44,008 bases of DNA from Acidobacteriota bacterium. Its GTDB lineage: Bacteria; Acidobacteriota; Vicinamibacteria; Vicinamibacterales; UBA8438. The DNA is taken from NCBI GenBank assembly GCA_021296485.1, contig JAGWAI010000014.1:20145-64152 (forward strand). The letters run 5' to 3'. This document shows positions 1 through 7,987 of this stretch, in pieces. The translations under genes were made by a program, and so were the position numbers. Under the pieces are notes generated by a model, which was not told the origin of the DNA, did not search any database, and saw only the letters and a program-made list of their open reading frames with translations. The first letter of the stretch is position 1, and every line of letters starts with the position of its first letter.

Positions 1-57
1 CCAGCCACGCGCCTCACCGCTCTCGGTGCGACGCGGGGTTTTACCACAGGCTGCTAG
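1..57. mobile_element. Right end of a MITE-like element, family A (cut by window start)
   Basis: Positions 20-57, read on the minus strand, begin CTAG CAGCCTGTGGT and continue through an ACCCCGCGTCGCACCGAGA block. The element at 20267-20413 has the same order of sequence at its left end, with two differences in the first 37 bases and weaker similarity after that. The CTAG at 54-57 would be the target flank and CAGCCTGTGGT the terminal inverted repeat. The other end lies outside the window. No coding sequence is visible in the part present. It ends 14 bases downstream of the stop of the next gene. Confidence 0.6.
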
Positions 58-71
58 GCGCAGGCCGGCGC

Positions 72-1154
72 CTATTCGTCCCTGACGGTCCAGAAGGCGA
101 TGCCGCTGGCCTGCTTGCCGATATCCACCGCGCCCAGACGCTCGGCCGTGGGAATGTTGTACACCTCGACCGTGCCCGGGTCGTCACCGACCCCCTCCAC
201 GGAAACGAAGGCGTAGGCGCCGTCCGGCGTCACGACCACGCCGTGCGGAATCGTGCGCGTCGTGCTTACCCGCGCGCGCTCCACGCCGGTTGCGAGATCC
301 CAGAAGCCGACCGCGTCGCCGCTCTTGTAGGTGGCGACGAGCGTCGACCCGTCGGGCGTCACGGCCAAGTTGTAGGGGCCGGCCCCGGTGCGGAAGGTGC
401 GCCGGATGCGCCACGCGTCCAGGTCCACCTCGAAAACCGAAGCCACGTTGTTGCCGGTGACGTAGACGACGCCGTCACGTGCCGGAGCCGTGACCCAGGT
501 CGGCTGGACGCCGTCGCCGAGCGGCAGGCGCCGGTTGACCTCGAAGCCGAGCGCGTCCAGCTCGACCAGCTCGCCGTCCATCATGGTCACCGAGTAGTGG
601 CGCATGCCGTCCCGGCTGAGACGCGATCCGTGCGGCATCACCCCGGTCTCGACGCGCGCGATCTCTTCCATCGTGTCAATCTCGACGGCGGAGACGGAGC
701 TGGCGGCCATGGGCCCGTGCAGGTCGAAGTTGGCGGCGTACAGCAGGCGGGTCGCAGGGGCGATATCCAACGTGGCCGGGTACATCCCCAACGTGACGTC
801 GCCCACCCACGCGTCGCTGCCGGTCGCGTACTTGTGCACGCTGCCGAACGGCGTGCCGTGCGCAATCGACACGTACCAGTGGCGGCCGTCCGGGTCGACG
901 GCAATGCCGTGGGGCCCTTCCGTTTCGGCCGGATAGCGCCCGACGGCCACGCGGCGGACCACCTCCAGGCCGCGCGGGCCGTAGCGCACGAGCGCCACTT
1001 CGTCCTCGGACTCGGCGCAGACGTAGACGTAGTAGCTGCGGGCGGGCGGGTCCGGGCGGGCGTCCGCCGGCAACGCGCCGAGCGCCGGCAGCCAGACTAC
1101 GAGCGCAGCCCGCAGCCAGACCGCGCGCGGGACCCATCCGTGCGCGGCGCGCAT
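72..1154 (-). CDS. Exported YncE-like beta-propeller protein
   Basis: A 360-residue protein with an N-terminal signal peptide (MRAAHGWVPRAVW, then a hydrophobic stretch ending LPADA) followed by repeated propeller blades. Recurrent blade motifs such as PHGIAVDPDGR, PYNLAVTPDGST and PHGVVVTPDGAYAFV fit the YVTN/YncE seven-bladed family. The protein is probably periplasmic or surface-exposed. Members of this family bind partners or ligands, and few have a known reaction. The ATG at 1154 was chosen because it begins 2 bases after the stop of the upstream gene at 1157 and opens a proper signal peptide; the 21 codons further upstream lie inside that gene. With its neighbour it forms a two-gene unit of exported propellers. 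No catalytic residues are recognisable, and the true function is unknown. Confidence 0.8.
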   Translation of the reverse strand: MRAAHGWVPRAVWLRAALVVWLPALGALPADARPDPPARSYYVYVCAESEDEVALVRYGPRGLEVVRRVAVGRYPAETEGPHGIAVDPDGRHWYVSIAHGTPFGSVHKYATGSDAWVGDVTLGMYPATLDIAPATRLLYAANFDLHGPMAASSVSAVEIDTMEEIARVETGVMPHGSRLSRDGMRHYSVTMMDGELVELDALGFEVNRRLPLGDGVQPTWVTAPARDGVVYVTGNNVASVFEVDLDAWRIRRTFRTGAGPYNLAVTPDGSTLVATYKSGDAVGFWDLATGVERARVSTTRTIPHGVVVTPDGAYAFVSVEGVGDDPGTVEVYNIPTAERLGAVDIGKQASGIAFWTVRDE

Positions 1155-1156
1155 CG

Positions 1157-3205
1157 CTATTGCGGCTCCCCGATGACGCGGCCGGGACCGGTCTTCGGCA
1201 GCAGGCGCACGGCCCACAGGCCGCTGTTCCAGTCAGTGAAGAAGATGTGCCCCTTGAACGGCTGCGCGCCCCAGACGAACGGCGCGTTCGCGGTGAAGGC
1301 CTCGGGGTCGAACGGCAGGAAGCGCGCGATCTCGCGCCCCTGCGCGTACAGGTCTCCCAGCAGCTCGCCCGACACGTCCACCACCCGCAGTCCCCCGTTG
1401 TAGTACCCGACGTACAGCGTGTCGTTCTCGACCCACAGGTTGTGCGAGCCGGCTTCCGGCACCTGGTAACGGGCCACTTCGCGGGGACGCTCCCAGTCGC
1501 TCCAGTCGATGACGTGTATCCAACCCGCCGCAATGATCGGCGTTCCGCCGCGGCCGCGGCTCAAACCTGCGTAGGGGAACGCCTCGTCGCCCGCGAACAG
1601 GTAACGCTTGCCCGTCGACGGGCTCGTGTACGGAAACGCGGCGTGATTCCATCCGCTGGGATAGGTGTAGCGCCCCAGCTCCACCGGCCGTTCGGGCGTC
1701 CCGCCGCGGCCGCCGCCGCCCACGTCGACTGCGACCACCCCGTCGCTCCAGTTGGACGAGAAGGCGACCCCTTCGCTCACCCAGACGTCATGAATGCTGT
1801 GGCCCAGCGTGTCGATCTCGAACTGCCCGACCCGCCGCGGCTCGGTCGGGTCCTCGATGTTGATGACCTCGTAGCGCCGGCCGGCGCTCAACGCGAACAC
1901 GTGTCCCTCGGAAATGAAGACGTTGTGGACGCCGCCGGTCAGCGCTTCCGTGTATTCGGCCAAGACGGGCACGCCTTCGCGCGGGTTGGCCACGCCCAGA
2001 ATGACGATGCCGTTCTTGCGGTCGGACGCCCCTTCGCGGCTGATGACCGCGATGTCTCCCTCCTCGGAAACCTTGACGTCATTCACCGTCCGCGCGTCGA
2101 CCTGTATTTCCCGCAGCTTCCGGATGTCGGACGGATCGGTCACGTCCCAGATATAGCTCGACCCGTCCGAGCCCCAGGTTCCGGTAATCGCGTAGTCGCG
2201 CCCGTCGGTGCCCTCCCAGACCCACAGGTCCGACGTGCGTCGGTCGCGCACCGGCGCGCGGCCGATCAGCTCCACTTCGCGGCCGACGTCCCGGCGCCTG
2301 ACGCTCACGGTCCGCCGCGCGGCGTGGCGACCGGCAGTGGCGACGACCGTGAAGGTCCCGGAGCGCTCCGCCACGAAACGTCCTTCGCCGGTGACCATGG
2401 CGGCCGCCCCGGCGGCAAGGATCTCCGGCGCGGTCTGCCCGGCCACCGAGAATTCCACCGGCACACTGCGCACCGGCAGGCCGCGCGCATCCCGCGCCAC
2501 CGCCGTAAAGACGACCACGTCGCCGGTGCGCACCGTTTCCGCGGTCGCCTGCAGCGCCAGGGAAGCGACCGGGTTTTGCTCCACCTCGATGGTGATCGCG
2601 TCGGTGGCCTGCCCGGCTGCGACCGACAACGTGACGGATCCGGGCTGGTGCAGCAACAGCGAACCGTACGGATCGATCTCCGCGATCGCGGGTTCGCCGC
2701 TGGAGTACTCGATGTCGACATCGTGCCGTCGCGCGCCGCTCGTATCCACCACTTCGACGCCGAGCCGCGGATGGGTGCCGACGTAGAACCGTGCCGGAAT
2801 GCCGGTGAAGCGGACCCGCTCGACGGGCGGTTGCGGCACGGTCACCGGCACTTCGACGCGCGCCATCCCGGCGGGTCGCCGGCTGCGATCGTCGGGATCG
2901 GCCGGCACCAGGGCCACCAGCGTGAACTCGCCGGGCCGGTACGCCTCGACGGTGCCGCTGCGTGTCACCGACACGCTCCGCCGGGCGCGCGAGTAGAACA
3001 CCACGACGGCGTCTTCCACGACCGCGCCGGAAGGGTCCCGCACCGTCGCCGCGAGACGCACGGTCCCGCCCACGTCGAGGGTCAACGCCGGCGGCTCGAC
3101 CTCGACGGTCAGCTCCGCGGCCGGCGGCTCCGTGGCCGGCGGCTGAGCCGCCGCCGGAATGCACCAGAGCACGAGCACGACCCAGACGAACCGCATTCCC
3201 GTCAT
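1157..3205 (-). CDS. Exported Ig-like / LVIVD-repeat protein
   Basis: A 682-residue protein. A signal peptide (MRFVWVVLVLWCIPAAAQ) is followed to about residue 310 by Big_2-type bacterial Ig-like modules (for example LTLDVGGTVRLAATVRDPSG and the block ending FTVVATAGRHA). The C-terminal half is built of LVIVD-type propeller repeats: IWDVTDPSDIRKL, YEVINIEDPTEPRRVGQFE, HVIDWSDWERPREVARYQV and LRVVDVSGELLG. It is probably a secreted or surface-bound protein, and LVIVD proteins have no established reaction. The start at 3205 has GGAGAGG five bases upstream. An ATG three codons later (3196) is also possible, whereas longer versions would add a cysteine-rich stretch lacking signal-peptide character. 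Glycine- and arginine-rich loops (GGGGRGGTPER) lie between blades. It probably shares a transcript with the YncE-like gene 2 bases downstream. Confidence 0.78.
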   Translation of the reverse strand: MTGMRFVWVVLVLWCIPAAAQPPATEPPAAELTVEVEPPALTLDVGGTVRLAATVRDPSGAVVEDAVVVFYSRARRSVSVTRSGTVEAYRPGEFTLVALVPADPDDRSRRPAGMARVEVPVTVPQPPVERVRFTGIPARFYVGTHPRLGVEVVDTSGARRHDVDIEYSSGEPAIAEIDPYGSLLLHQPGSVTLSVAAGQATDAITIEVEQNPVASLALQATAETVRTGDVVVFTAVARDARGLPVRSVPVEFSVAGQTAPEILAAGAAAMVTGEGRFVAERSGTFTVVATAGRHAARRTVSVRRRDVGREVELIGRAPVRDRRTSDLWVWEGTDGRDYAITGTWGSDGSSYIWDVTDPSDIRKLREIQVDARTVNDVKVSEEGDIAVISREGASDRKNGIVILGVANPREGVPVLAEYTEALTGGVHNVFISEGHVFALSAGRRYEVINIEDPTEPRRVGQFEIDTLGHSIHDVWVSEGVAFSSNWSDGVVAVDVGGGGRGGTPERPVELGRYTYPSGWNHAAFPYTSPSTGKRYLFAGDEAFPYAGLSRGRGGTPIIAAGWIHVIDWSDWERPREVARYQVPEAGSHNLWVENDTLYVGYYNGGLRVVDVSGELLGDLYAQGREIARFLPFDPEAFTANAPFVWGAQPFKGHIFFTDWNSGLWAVRLLPKTGPGRVIGEPQ

Positions 3206-3366
3206 TCCAGCCTCTCCGGCTCCCAGTGTAGCCGTACCGGCGGTGCGCCACCCTCCGGAAGCCCGCGGCGGGATGGCTGTATCTGCGTCGGTTGCTTTTG
3301 CGCAGAATCGACAAGACTGCGGGGATGCGCGCAAAAGGCGAAAGTCCATACGACCGTAAGTTACTG

Positions 3367-3384
3367 AAATATATGAATATATTT
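3367..3384. promoter_or_regulatory. Perfect AT-rich palindrome upstream of recA
   Basis: AAATATATGAATATATTT is a perfect 8-bp inverted repeat around a GA centre. It lies in a 30-bp stretch almost free of G and C, within otherwise GC-rich DNA. Its right edge is 22 bases before the recA -35 hexamer. It could be a repressor operator (for example for a LexA-type regulator), an UP-like element, or a control site for the gene leaving in the other direction. It is not a canonical proteobacterial CTG-N10-CAG or Gram-positive LexA box. The rest of the 3206-3532 gap contains the recA promoter and leader and no gene that I can see. Confidence 0.5.
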
Positions 3385-3406
3385 AATTTACGTCCCAGAT
3401 TTTCGC

Positions 3407-3435
3407 TTGACAGGAAGCTGGCACGCGCCTAGAAT
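3407..3435 (+). promoter_or_regulatory. Sigma70-type promoter of recA
   Basis: A perfect -35 TTGACA (3407-3412) is followed after 17 bases by TAGAAT (3430-3435), one base off consensus. Transcription should start near 3442, giving a leader of about 90 bases before the ATG at 3533. The position of this promoter argues against any upstream-extended recA reading frame. Confidence 0.85.
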
Positions 3436-3532
3436 GCGAAACGAGACGGATTGCAAATTTGTGCAGGCGGGCGCAATCGCGTTGCGGCGGCGCCCCTATT
3501 CCCCGATGAGTCTTCCCAGACCGGAGTTGCCC

Positions 3533-4564
3533 ATGCGTACGGAACGTGTTCCACAGGACCGCGGCAAGGCCGTCGAGTTCGCGGTCGGCCAGATCGAGAA
3601 ACAGTTCGGCAAGGGTTCGATCATGCGGCTCGGACAGACGGGCGGCGTCAGCTCCATCCCGCGTATCTCGACCGGTTCCATCAGCATTGACTATGCGCTG
3701 GGCATCGGCGGCGTGCCGCGCGGGCGCGTCGTGGAGATTTACGGCCCCGAGGCGTCCGGCAAGACGACCCTGGCGCTGCAGGTCACCGCGCAGGCGCAGG
3801 CGCAGGGTGGCAACGCGGCATTCGTCGACGCCGAGCACGCGCTGGACCCGACCTACGCGCGGAAGCTGGGGGTCGACCTCGAAAACCTGCTCGTCTCGCA
3901 ACCCGACAACGGCGAGCAGGCGCTTGAAATCGTCGAAGTGCTGGTCCGCTCCGGCGGCATCGACGTCGTGGTGGTCGATTCGGTCGCCGCGCTGGTGCCC
4001 CGCGCTGAGATCGAAGGCGAGATGGGCGATGCGCAGGTCGGATTGCAGGCGCGGTTGATGTCGCAGGCGCTCCGCAAGCTGACCGGCGTCGTGGCCAAGT
4101 CCCGGACCTGCCTCGTCTTCATCAACCAGTTGCGGGAGAAGATCGGCGTCATGTTCGGTAATCCCGAGACGACCACCGGCGGGCGGGCGCTGAAGTTCTA
4201 CTCGTCCGTCCGGATCGACATCCGCCGGATCGGCGCCATCAAGGACGCCGACCGGGTGGTCGGCGGGCGGACGCGGGTCAAGGTCGTCAAGAACAAGCTC
4301 GCGCCCCCGTTCCGGGAGGCGGAATTCGACATCATGTACGGAGAGGGCATCTCGCGGGAGGGAGACCTTCTCGACCTGGCCGTCGACCGGCGCATCGTCG
4401 AGAAGAGTGGCACATGGTTCTCTTACAGCGGCGAGCGGCTGGGTCAGGGGCGCGAGAACGTCAAGCGGCTGCTGCGGGAGAAGCCGGAGCTGTTCGCGGC
4501 AATCGAGCAACGCGTGCGCAAGGAGCTGGGACTCGTGGCGGAATCGGAGGCCACGCCCGCCTGA
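3533..4564 (+). CDS. recA: Recombinase RecA
   Basis: A 343-residue RecA, the usual length. It forms ATP-dependent nucleoprotein filaments on single-stranded DNA, catalyses strand exchange and activates LexA-type self-cleavage. Visible hallmarks are the N-terminal [12 protein letters not shown] block, Walker [26 protein letters not shown], the [11 protein letters not shown] Walker B region, loop 2 around [19 protein letters not shown], and [12 protein letters not shown]. The acidic C-terminal tail is short (AESEATPA). The ATG at 3533 has GGAG upstream and gives the family's normal N-terminus. An in-frame reading from 3407 would begin inside the -35 box and is rejected. The gene is monocistronic and convergent with ftsB, with 15 bases between the stops and no clear terminator. 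Confidence 0.98.
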   Translation: MRTERVPQDRGKAVEFAVGQIEKQFGKGSIMRLGQTGGVSSIPRISTGSISIDYALGIGGVPRGRVVEIYGPEASGKTTLALQVTAQAQAQGGNAAFVDAEHALDPTYARKLGVDLENLLVSQPDNGEQALEIVEVLVRSGGIDVVVVDSVAALVPRAEIEGEMGDAQVGLQARLMSQALRKLTGVVAKSRTCLVFINQLREKIGVMFGNPETTTGGRALKFYSSVRIDIRRIGAIKDADRVVGGRTRVKVVKNKLAPPFREAEFDIMYGEGISREGDLLDLAVDRRIVEKSGTWFSYSGERLGQGRENVKRLLREKPELFAAIEQRVRKELGLVAESEATPA

Positions 4565-4579
4565 CGCCCGGACGCCGCG

Positions 4580-4951
4580 TTACGGCCCGGCGGGCGCCGG
4601 CGCCGTGTCGCCGGGAGGCTGGTCGCTGAGGATGAAGACCTTCTCGCCCGGCCGGATCAGGCCTAGTTCCTGCCGCGCCAGGTCCTCGATTACGTTGGAA
4701 TCCTCGCGCAGCTGCCGCGCCTTCACCCGCAATCCGCCATTTTCCTGACGCAGGCGGGCAACGGCCTCGGACAACGTTTCGAAAGCCTCCGATGCCTGTC
4801 TGACCGCGGTCAATCCCCGTACGCTGCCGACCGCGTTGCCTATAACGAACGCCACTACCAGCAACATGACGAGCCGTACGCTCCGGCGGCCCGCCCGGCG
4901 GTTCGGCGGCGGGGACGAGACACCCGACGGCGCTACGAACAAGCTCTGCAC
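4580..4951 (-). CDS. FtsB/DivIC-type septum formation initiator
   Basis: A 123-residue bitopic membrane protein: a basic, proline-rich N-terminus, one transmembrane helix at about residues 26-44 (VRLVMLLVVAFVIGNAVG), a coiled coil to about residue 90 (ASEAFETLSEAVARLRQEN), then the family signature ARQELGLIRPGEKVF. FtsB/DivIC proteins connect FtsL and FtsQ in the divisome and promote septal peptidoglycan synthesis. The start used is the GTG at 4951; there is no convincing Shine-Dalgarno sequence, so the exact N-terminus is uncertain. The proline-rich C-terminal tail is dispensable-looking. A downstream position next to recA has no obvious functional meaning. Confidence 0.85.
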   Translation of the reverse strand: MQSLFVAPSGVSSPPPNRRAGRRSVRLVMLLVVAFVIGNAVGSVRGLTAVRQASEAFETLSEAVARLRQENGGLRVKARQLREDSNVIEDLARQELGLIRPGEKVFILSDQPPGDTAPAPAGP

Positions 4952-4994
4952 GGGGATGTCGTTAGGGTAACACGACCGCCGTCCGCAGCCGAAG

Positions 4995-5016
4995 GCCGGC
5001 GAGAAATGCGGGCTAG
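4995..5016. repeat. Solo terminal repeat of MITE family B with CTAG flank
   Basis: GCCGGCGAGAAATGCGGG (4995-5012) followed by CTAG matches, at 16 of 18 bases, the right end of the element at 33398-33552, which is followed by TTAG. No opposite end is visible in the 61-bp gap, so this looks like a decayed or truncated copy. The CTAG supplies the TAG stop codon of the multicopper oxidase gene read on the minus strand. Confidence 0.45.
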
Positions 5017-6485
5017 TGCTTCAGTAGGTTGCGGAAGTCCGCGAGCGGCAGTTCGAGGTGCACCGCGCTCAGCAGGCCGCCCTCGGCGTGATCGAGCACG
5101 TGGCAGTGAAAGATCCACGTTCCCGGCCGCTCGTCGAAACGCACCGCCAGGCGCACGGTCTTCCGGTGTGGAATGTCGACTGTGTCCTTCCATTCGAGCG
5201 GCCGCACCGGCGCTCCGGCGTCGTCGAGCACCATGAAGAAAAACCCGTGCAGGTGCAGCGGATGTGACCAGTCGGTGGAATTCGTCACGGTCCAGATGTG
5301 TGTATCCGCCAGTCCGGCTACCACGGGCTGCGCCTGCCAGAATGGGACGTGATTGATGCCGTACGAAAACGACTTGTCCGCCGGATCCTGCGCTACGGTG
5401 AGCTCCAGCTCGATCTCGGTGGCTCCGTCGAGCGCATACGGCTCCATTGCGCGGCGGGTCTCGGGCAACGCCCCCCCGGCGTGCGGCGGCAGGTCGGCAA
5501 ACGTAATGGAGATGAGGTCCTCGAGGTCGCGGAATTCCGTGCTGCCGTAACCGCGATCGTGCAGCAGCGAGCGCAGCACGGTATTGCCGCCCGGCTCGCC
5601 GGTCGGTCGCACGATGACGTCCGCCCGCTCGCCGGCGCCCAGCACGAGGAACTCGTGATCTTCCGAGTACTCGGTGAGCCCTCCGTCGCCCCCGATCTTG
5701 CGGAAAACGTGCCCCTCGCCGAGATCCAGCATGAAGTAGCGGCTCTTGGCCGCGTTAACCACGCGCCAGCGCTGCGGGGCGCCGGCGCGCGCAATCAGCC
5801 CCGGCGTGCGCCTGCCGTTGACGAGCACGTGGTTGCCCTCCCGGCCGAATAGCATGCCCACCGAGCCACCCGTGTCGGGCGAGGCCAGCGTGCCCTCCTC
5901 CGTGAGGTCGATGTCGCTCAGCACGATAATCAGATCGTCGGCGATCCCGACGTTCTCATCCGGATCCTCCACCAGGAAAGCGCCGTAAAGGCCGAACCCG
6001 ACCTGCGCCGCGGACATCACGTGCGGGTGATACCAGTAGATGCCGGCATCCGGCACCACGAAATCGTACGTGAACGTGCCGCCGGGTTCTACCGGCTCCT
6101 GCGAGTAGCCGGGTACGCCGTCCATTTCGATTGGAATCCGGAGCCCGTGCCAATGGATGGTGCTCGGGCGCGGCAGGTTGTTCGTGAAGTGCACGATCAG
6201 CCGGTCGCCGACCTTGACGCGGATCGTGGGCCCCGGAATGGACCCGTTGTAAGTCCACGCATCGACCTCGACACCCGGCGCAATCTCCACGCGCGCCACG
6301 CGGGCCTCGAAATCGACCTCCACGATGTCGGGATCGGGATTCCGGTCAACCGCCTCGGCCAACCGGATGCCGGCATCCCAGTCGGCCGGCTGCAGGGATT
6401 GCGCCGCGGCCGGAGCGGGCGGCGGCGCCGCGGCCAGGACCGCAAGCAGGGGCAGGGCGCGAACCGCGCGGCTCGCCGATGTCAT
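5013..6485 (-). CDS. Exported multicopper oxidase
   Basis: A 490-residue three-cupredoxin oxidase with a signal peptide (MTSASRAVRALPLLAV, ending PAAAQ). All four copper-binding blocks are present: HWHG at about 111-114, HPH at about 153-155, HPLHLHG at about 408-414 and HCHVLDHAEGGL at about 460-471. It therefore should hold a type 1 copper and a trinuclear cluster and oxidise a phenol, metal ion or metal complex with reduction of O2 to water. The axial position of the type 1 site is Leu rather than Met, as in laccases. CueO-type methionine-rich loops are absent. The ATG at 6485 was preferred; a TTG at 6503 overlapping the upstream stop is the alternative. The gene is third in an operon after two M16 peptidases, 14 bases downstream. 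The substrate cannot be told from sequence. Confidence 0.9.
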   Translation of the reverse strand: MTSASRAVRALPLLAVLAAAPPPAPAAAQSLQPADWDAGIRLAEAVDRNPDPDIVEVDFEARVARVEIAPGVEVDAWTYNGSIPGPTIRVKVGDRLIVHFTNNLPRPSTIHWHGLRIPIEMDGVPGYSQEPVEPGGTFTYDFVVPDAGIYWYHPHVMSAAQVGFGLYGAFLVEDPDENVGIADDLIIVLSDIDLTEEGTLASPDTGGSVGMLFGREGNHVLVNGRRTPGLIARAGAPQRWRVVNAAKSRYFMLDLGEGHVFRKIGGDGGLTEYSEDHEFLVLGAGERADVIVRPTGEPGGNTVLRSLLHDRGYGSTEFRDLEDLISITFADLPPHAGGALPETRRAMEPYALDGATEIELELTVAQDPADKSFSYGINHVPFWQAQPVVAGLADTHIWTVTNSTDWSHPLHLHGFFFMVLDDAGAPVRPLEWKDTVDIPHRKTVRLAVRFDERPGTWIFHCHVLDHAEGGLLSAVHLELPLADFRNLLKH

Positions 6486-6499
6486 CCGTCTCGAGGCTC

Positions 6500-7987
6500 T
6501 CAATGGACGGGATATTCCATCGTGAAAGGATCGGGCAGTGGAATTCGCATCAGCGGCGCACTAGCCAGCTCGTCGAGCACGTAGTCGGGGTTGTCCGGAT
6601 CCCCGTCCTCGACTGCATCGAGGTTGCCGACGACCAGCATCACCAACTGCTCGGGGTCGAGATATTCGCGCGCCACCCGCAGCACGTCGTCGGCTGTCAC
6701 CGCGCTTATTCGCTCACGATAGTACGTCAGGTATTCCGGGTCGCGGCCGGTGTATGCGTCCCTCGCAAACAGCCCGGCCGTTGCCGCCGCGCTCGAGAAA
6801 TTGCGCGTGAACGTCTCGACGAATGAAGCAATCGAGGTGGACAGCTCCTCCCCGCTGACCGGTTCGGTCCTGATCCTCTCGATCTCCTCCAGAACGATGG
6901 CCGCCGCCCGCGCCACGGTCTCGCTGCGAGACTGGAACGCGACTCGAAAGACGCCCTCATAGTAGGTCCCCATGCCGAAGCTCGAGCCCGCGCTGTACGC
7001 CAACCCTTCGTCGGACCTGACCCGCGTCAGCAACCTGGAGGTGAACCCGCCGCCGCCCAGAATGTCGTTCATGACCAGCAGCGGATAGCGGTCGGGATTG
7101 TCTCGCGTGGTACCGAGATGGCCGATCGACACGCGGCCCTGGTTGACGTCCGGCTTGTCGACGCCGTAGAGCGCCGGGCGCGGATCGTGCTCCGGCGCCG
7201 GCACGTCGGGCACCGGGTCGGAGGACGCCGGCCAGCCGTCCAGGCGCGCGCCCAGCTTCGCCAGAACGTCGCCGGGCTCGACGTCGCCCGAAACCGCGAA
7301 GATGAATCCGCCCGGGTGGTAATAGCGCTCGTGAAACGCGATCAGATCCTCGCGCGTGATGGACTCGACCGATGCACGCGTCGCCGGCCGGGTGGAGAAA
7401 TGGGCATCGCCCCGCATCAGCCGGCCCCACTCGCGGCCTTCGATGCCGCGCGTGCTGTCGTTGCGCCGCTCCATCCCCTGCAGCGTCTGGCTCTTCGCAA
7501 GGTCCAGCCGGTCCTGGTCAAACCGCGGCCGGCGCAGCATGTCGAACAGCAGGTCTAGCGCGACGTCCAGATCCTTCGTCAGGCAGTTGAGGCTCGCCTG
7601 CCCCATCGTGCCGCCGATGGAGCTGCTGATCTCCGCGGCGAGAAACGCCACCTCCTCGTCGAAGTCGGCCGCCGCCAGCGAAGCCGTGCCCCCGGCCCGC
7701 ATCTGGCTCCCGGTCAGCGCGGCAAGCCCCGCCTTCCCGGCCGGTTCGAGATAGCTGCCGGTGCGAACCAGCACGGAAACGTCCACCAACGGCAACGCAT
7801 GGTCCTCGACGATGTAGACGACCACGCCGCCGGGCAGCGTGTGGCGGTGTTGCGCCGCGCTCGGCGGCTCGAAGGAAAGCGGCTCGAATGCAAGGTCGCT
7901 CGGATGCGCGGGAATGTCCGGCGCCTGCGCCGCGACCGGCGGCGGCGCCAGCAGCAGCACCACGAGCAACAGGCGGCAACGCTTCAC
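6500..7987 (-). CDS. M16 family peptidase homologue, non-catalytic subunit
   Basis: A 495-residue protein with a signal peptide (MKRCRLLLVVLLLAPPPVAAQ) and two M16 half-barrel repeats, ending near the MEYPVH C-terminus. The region where M16 enzymes carry HxxEH reads LAALTGSQMRAGG, so the zinc ligands are missing. It has the features of the partner subunit of heterodimeric M16 proteases, which shapes the closed chamber (for example the glycine-rich loop GGGGFTSRL). The GTG start at 7987 overlaps the TGA of the catalytic gene (GTGA) and has GGAGGTG five bases before it. Expression is therefore expected to be coupled, in equal amounts, with the upstream subunit. It acts in the periplasm or at the outer membrane, and its substrate is unknown. 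Confidence 0.88.
   Translation of the reverse strand: MKRCRLLLVVLLLAPPPVAAQAPDIPAHPSDLAFEPLSFEPPSAAQHRHTLPGGVVVYIVEDHALPLVDVSVLVRTGSYLEPAGKAGLAALTGSQMRAGGTASLAAADFDEEVAFLAAEISSSIGGTMGQASLNCLTKDLDVALDLLFDMLRRPRFDQDRLDLAKSQTLQGMERRNDSTRGIEGREWGRLMRGDAHFSTRPATRASVESITREDLIAFHERYYHPGGFIFAVSGDVEPGDVLAKLGARLDGWPASSDPVPDVPAPEHDPRPALYGVDKPDVNQGRVSIGHLGTTRDNPDRYPLLVMNDILGGGGFTSRLLTRVRSDEGLAYSAGSSFGMGTYYEGVFRVAFQSRSETVARAAAIVLEEIERIRTEPVSGEELSTSIASFVETFTRNFSSAAATAGLFARDAYTGRDPEYLTYYRERISAVTADDVLRVAREYLDPEQLVMLVVGNLDAVEDGDPDNPDYVLDELASAPLMRIPLPDPFTMEYPVH

Noticed and set aside
1160-3367. Plus-strand 735-codon open frame
   Set aside because: It lies opposite the LVIVD-repeat gene, and its translation is His/Arg/Asp-rich without family motifs; a shadow frame of GC-rich coding DNA.
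3361-3412. Canonical LexA box at recA
   Set aside because: CTG at 3364 has no CAG at the needed distance, and no Gram-positive type CGAAC-N4-GTTCG is present.
3407-3532. N-terminal extension of RecA
   Set aside because: The extension begins inside the -35 hexamer of the recA promoter and has no similarity to RecA N-termini.
4565-4579. Terminator between recA and ftsB
   Set aside because: The 15-bp gap has no hairpin with a T-run.
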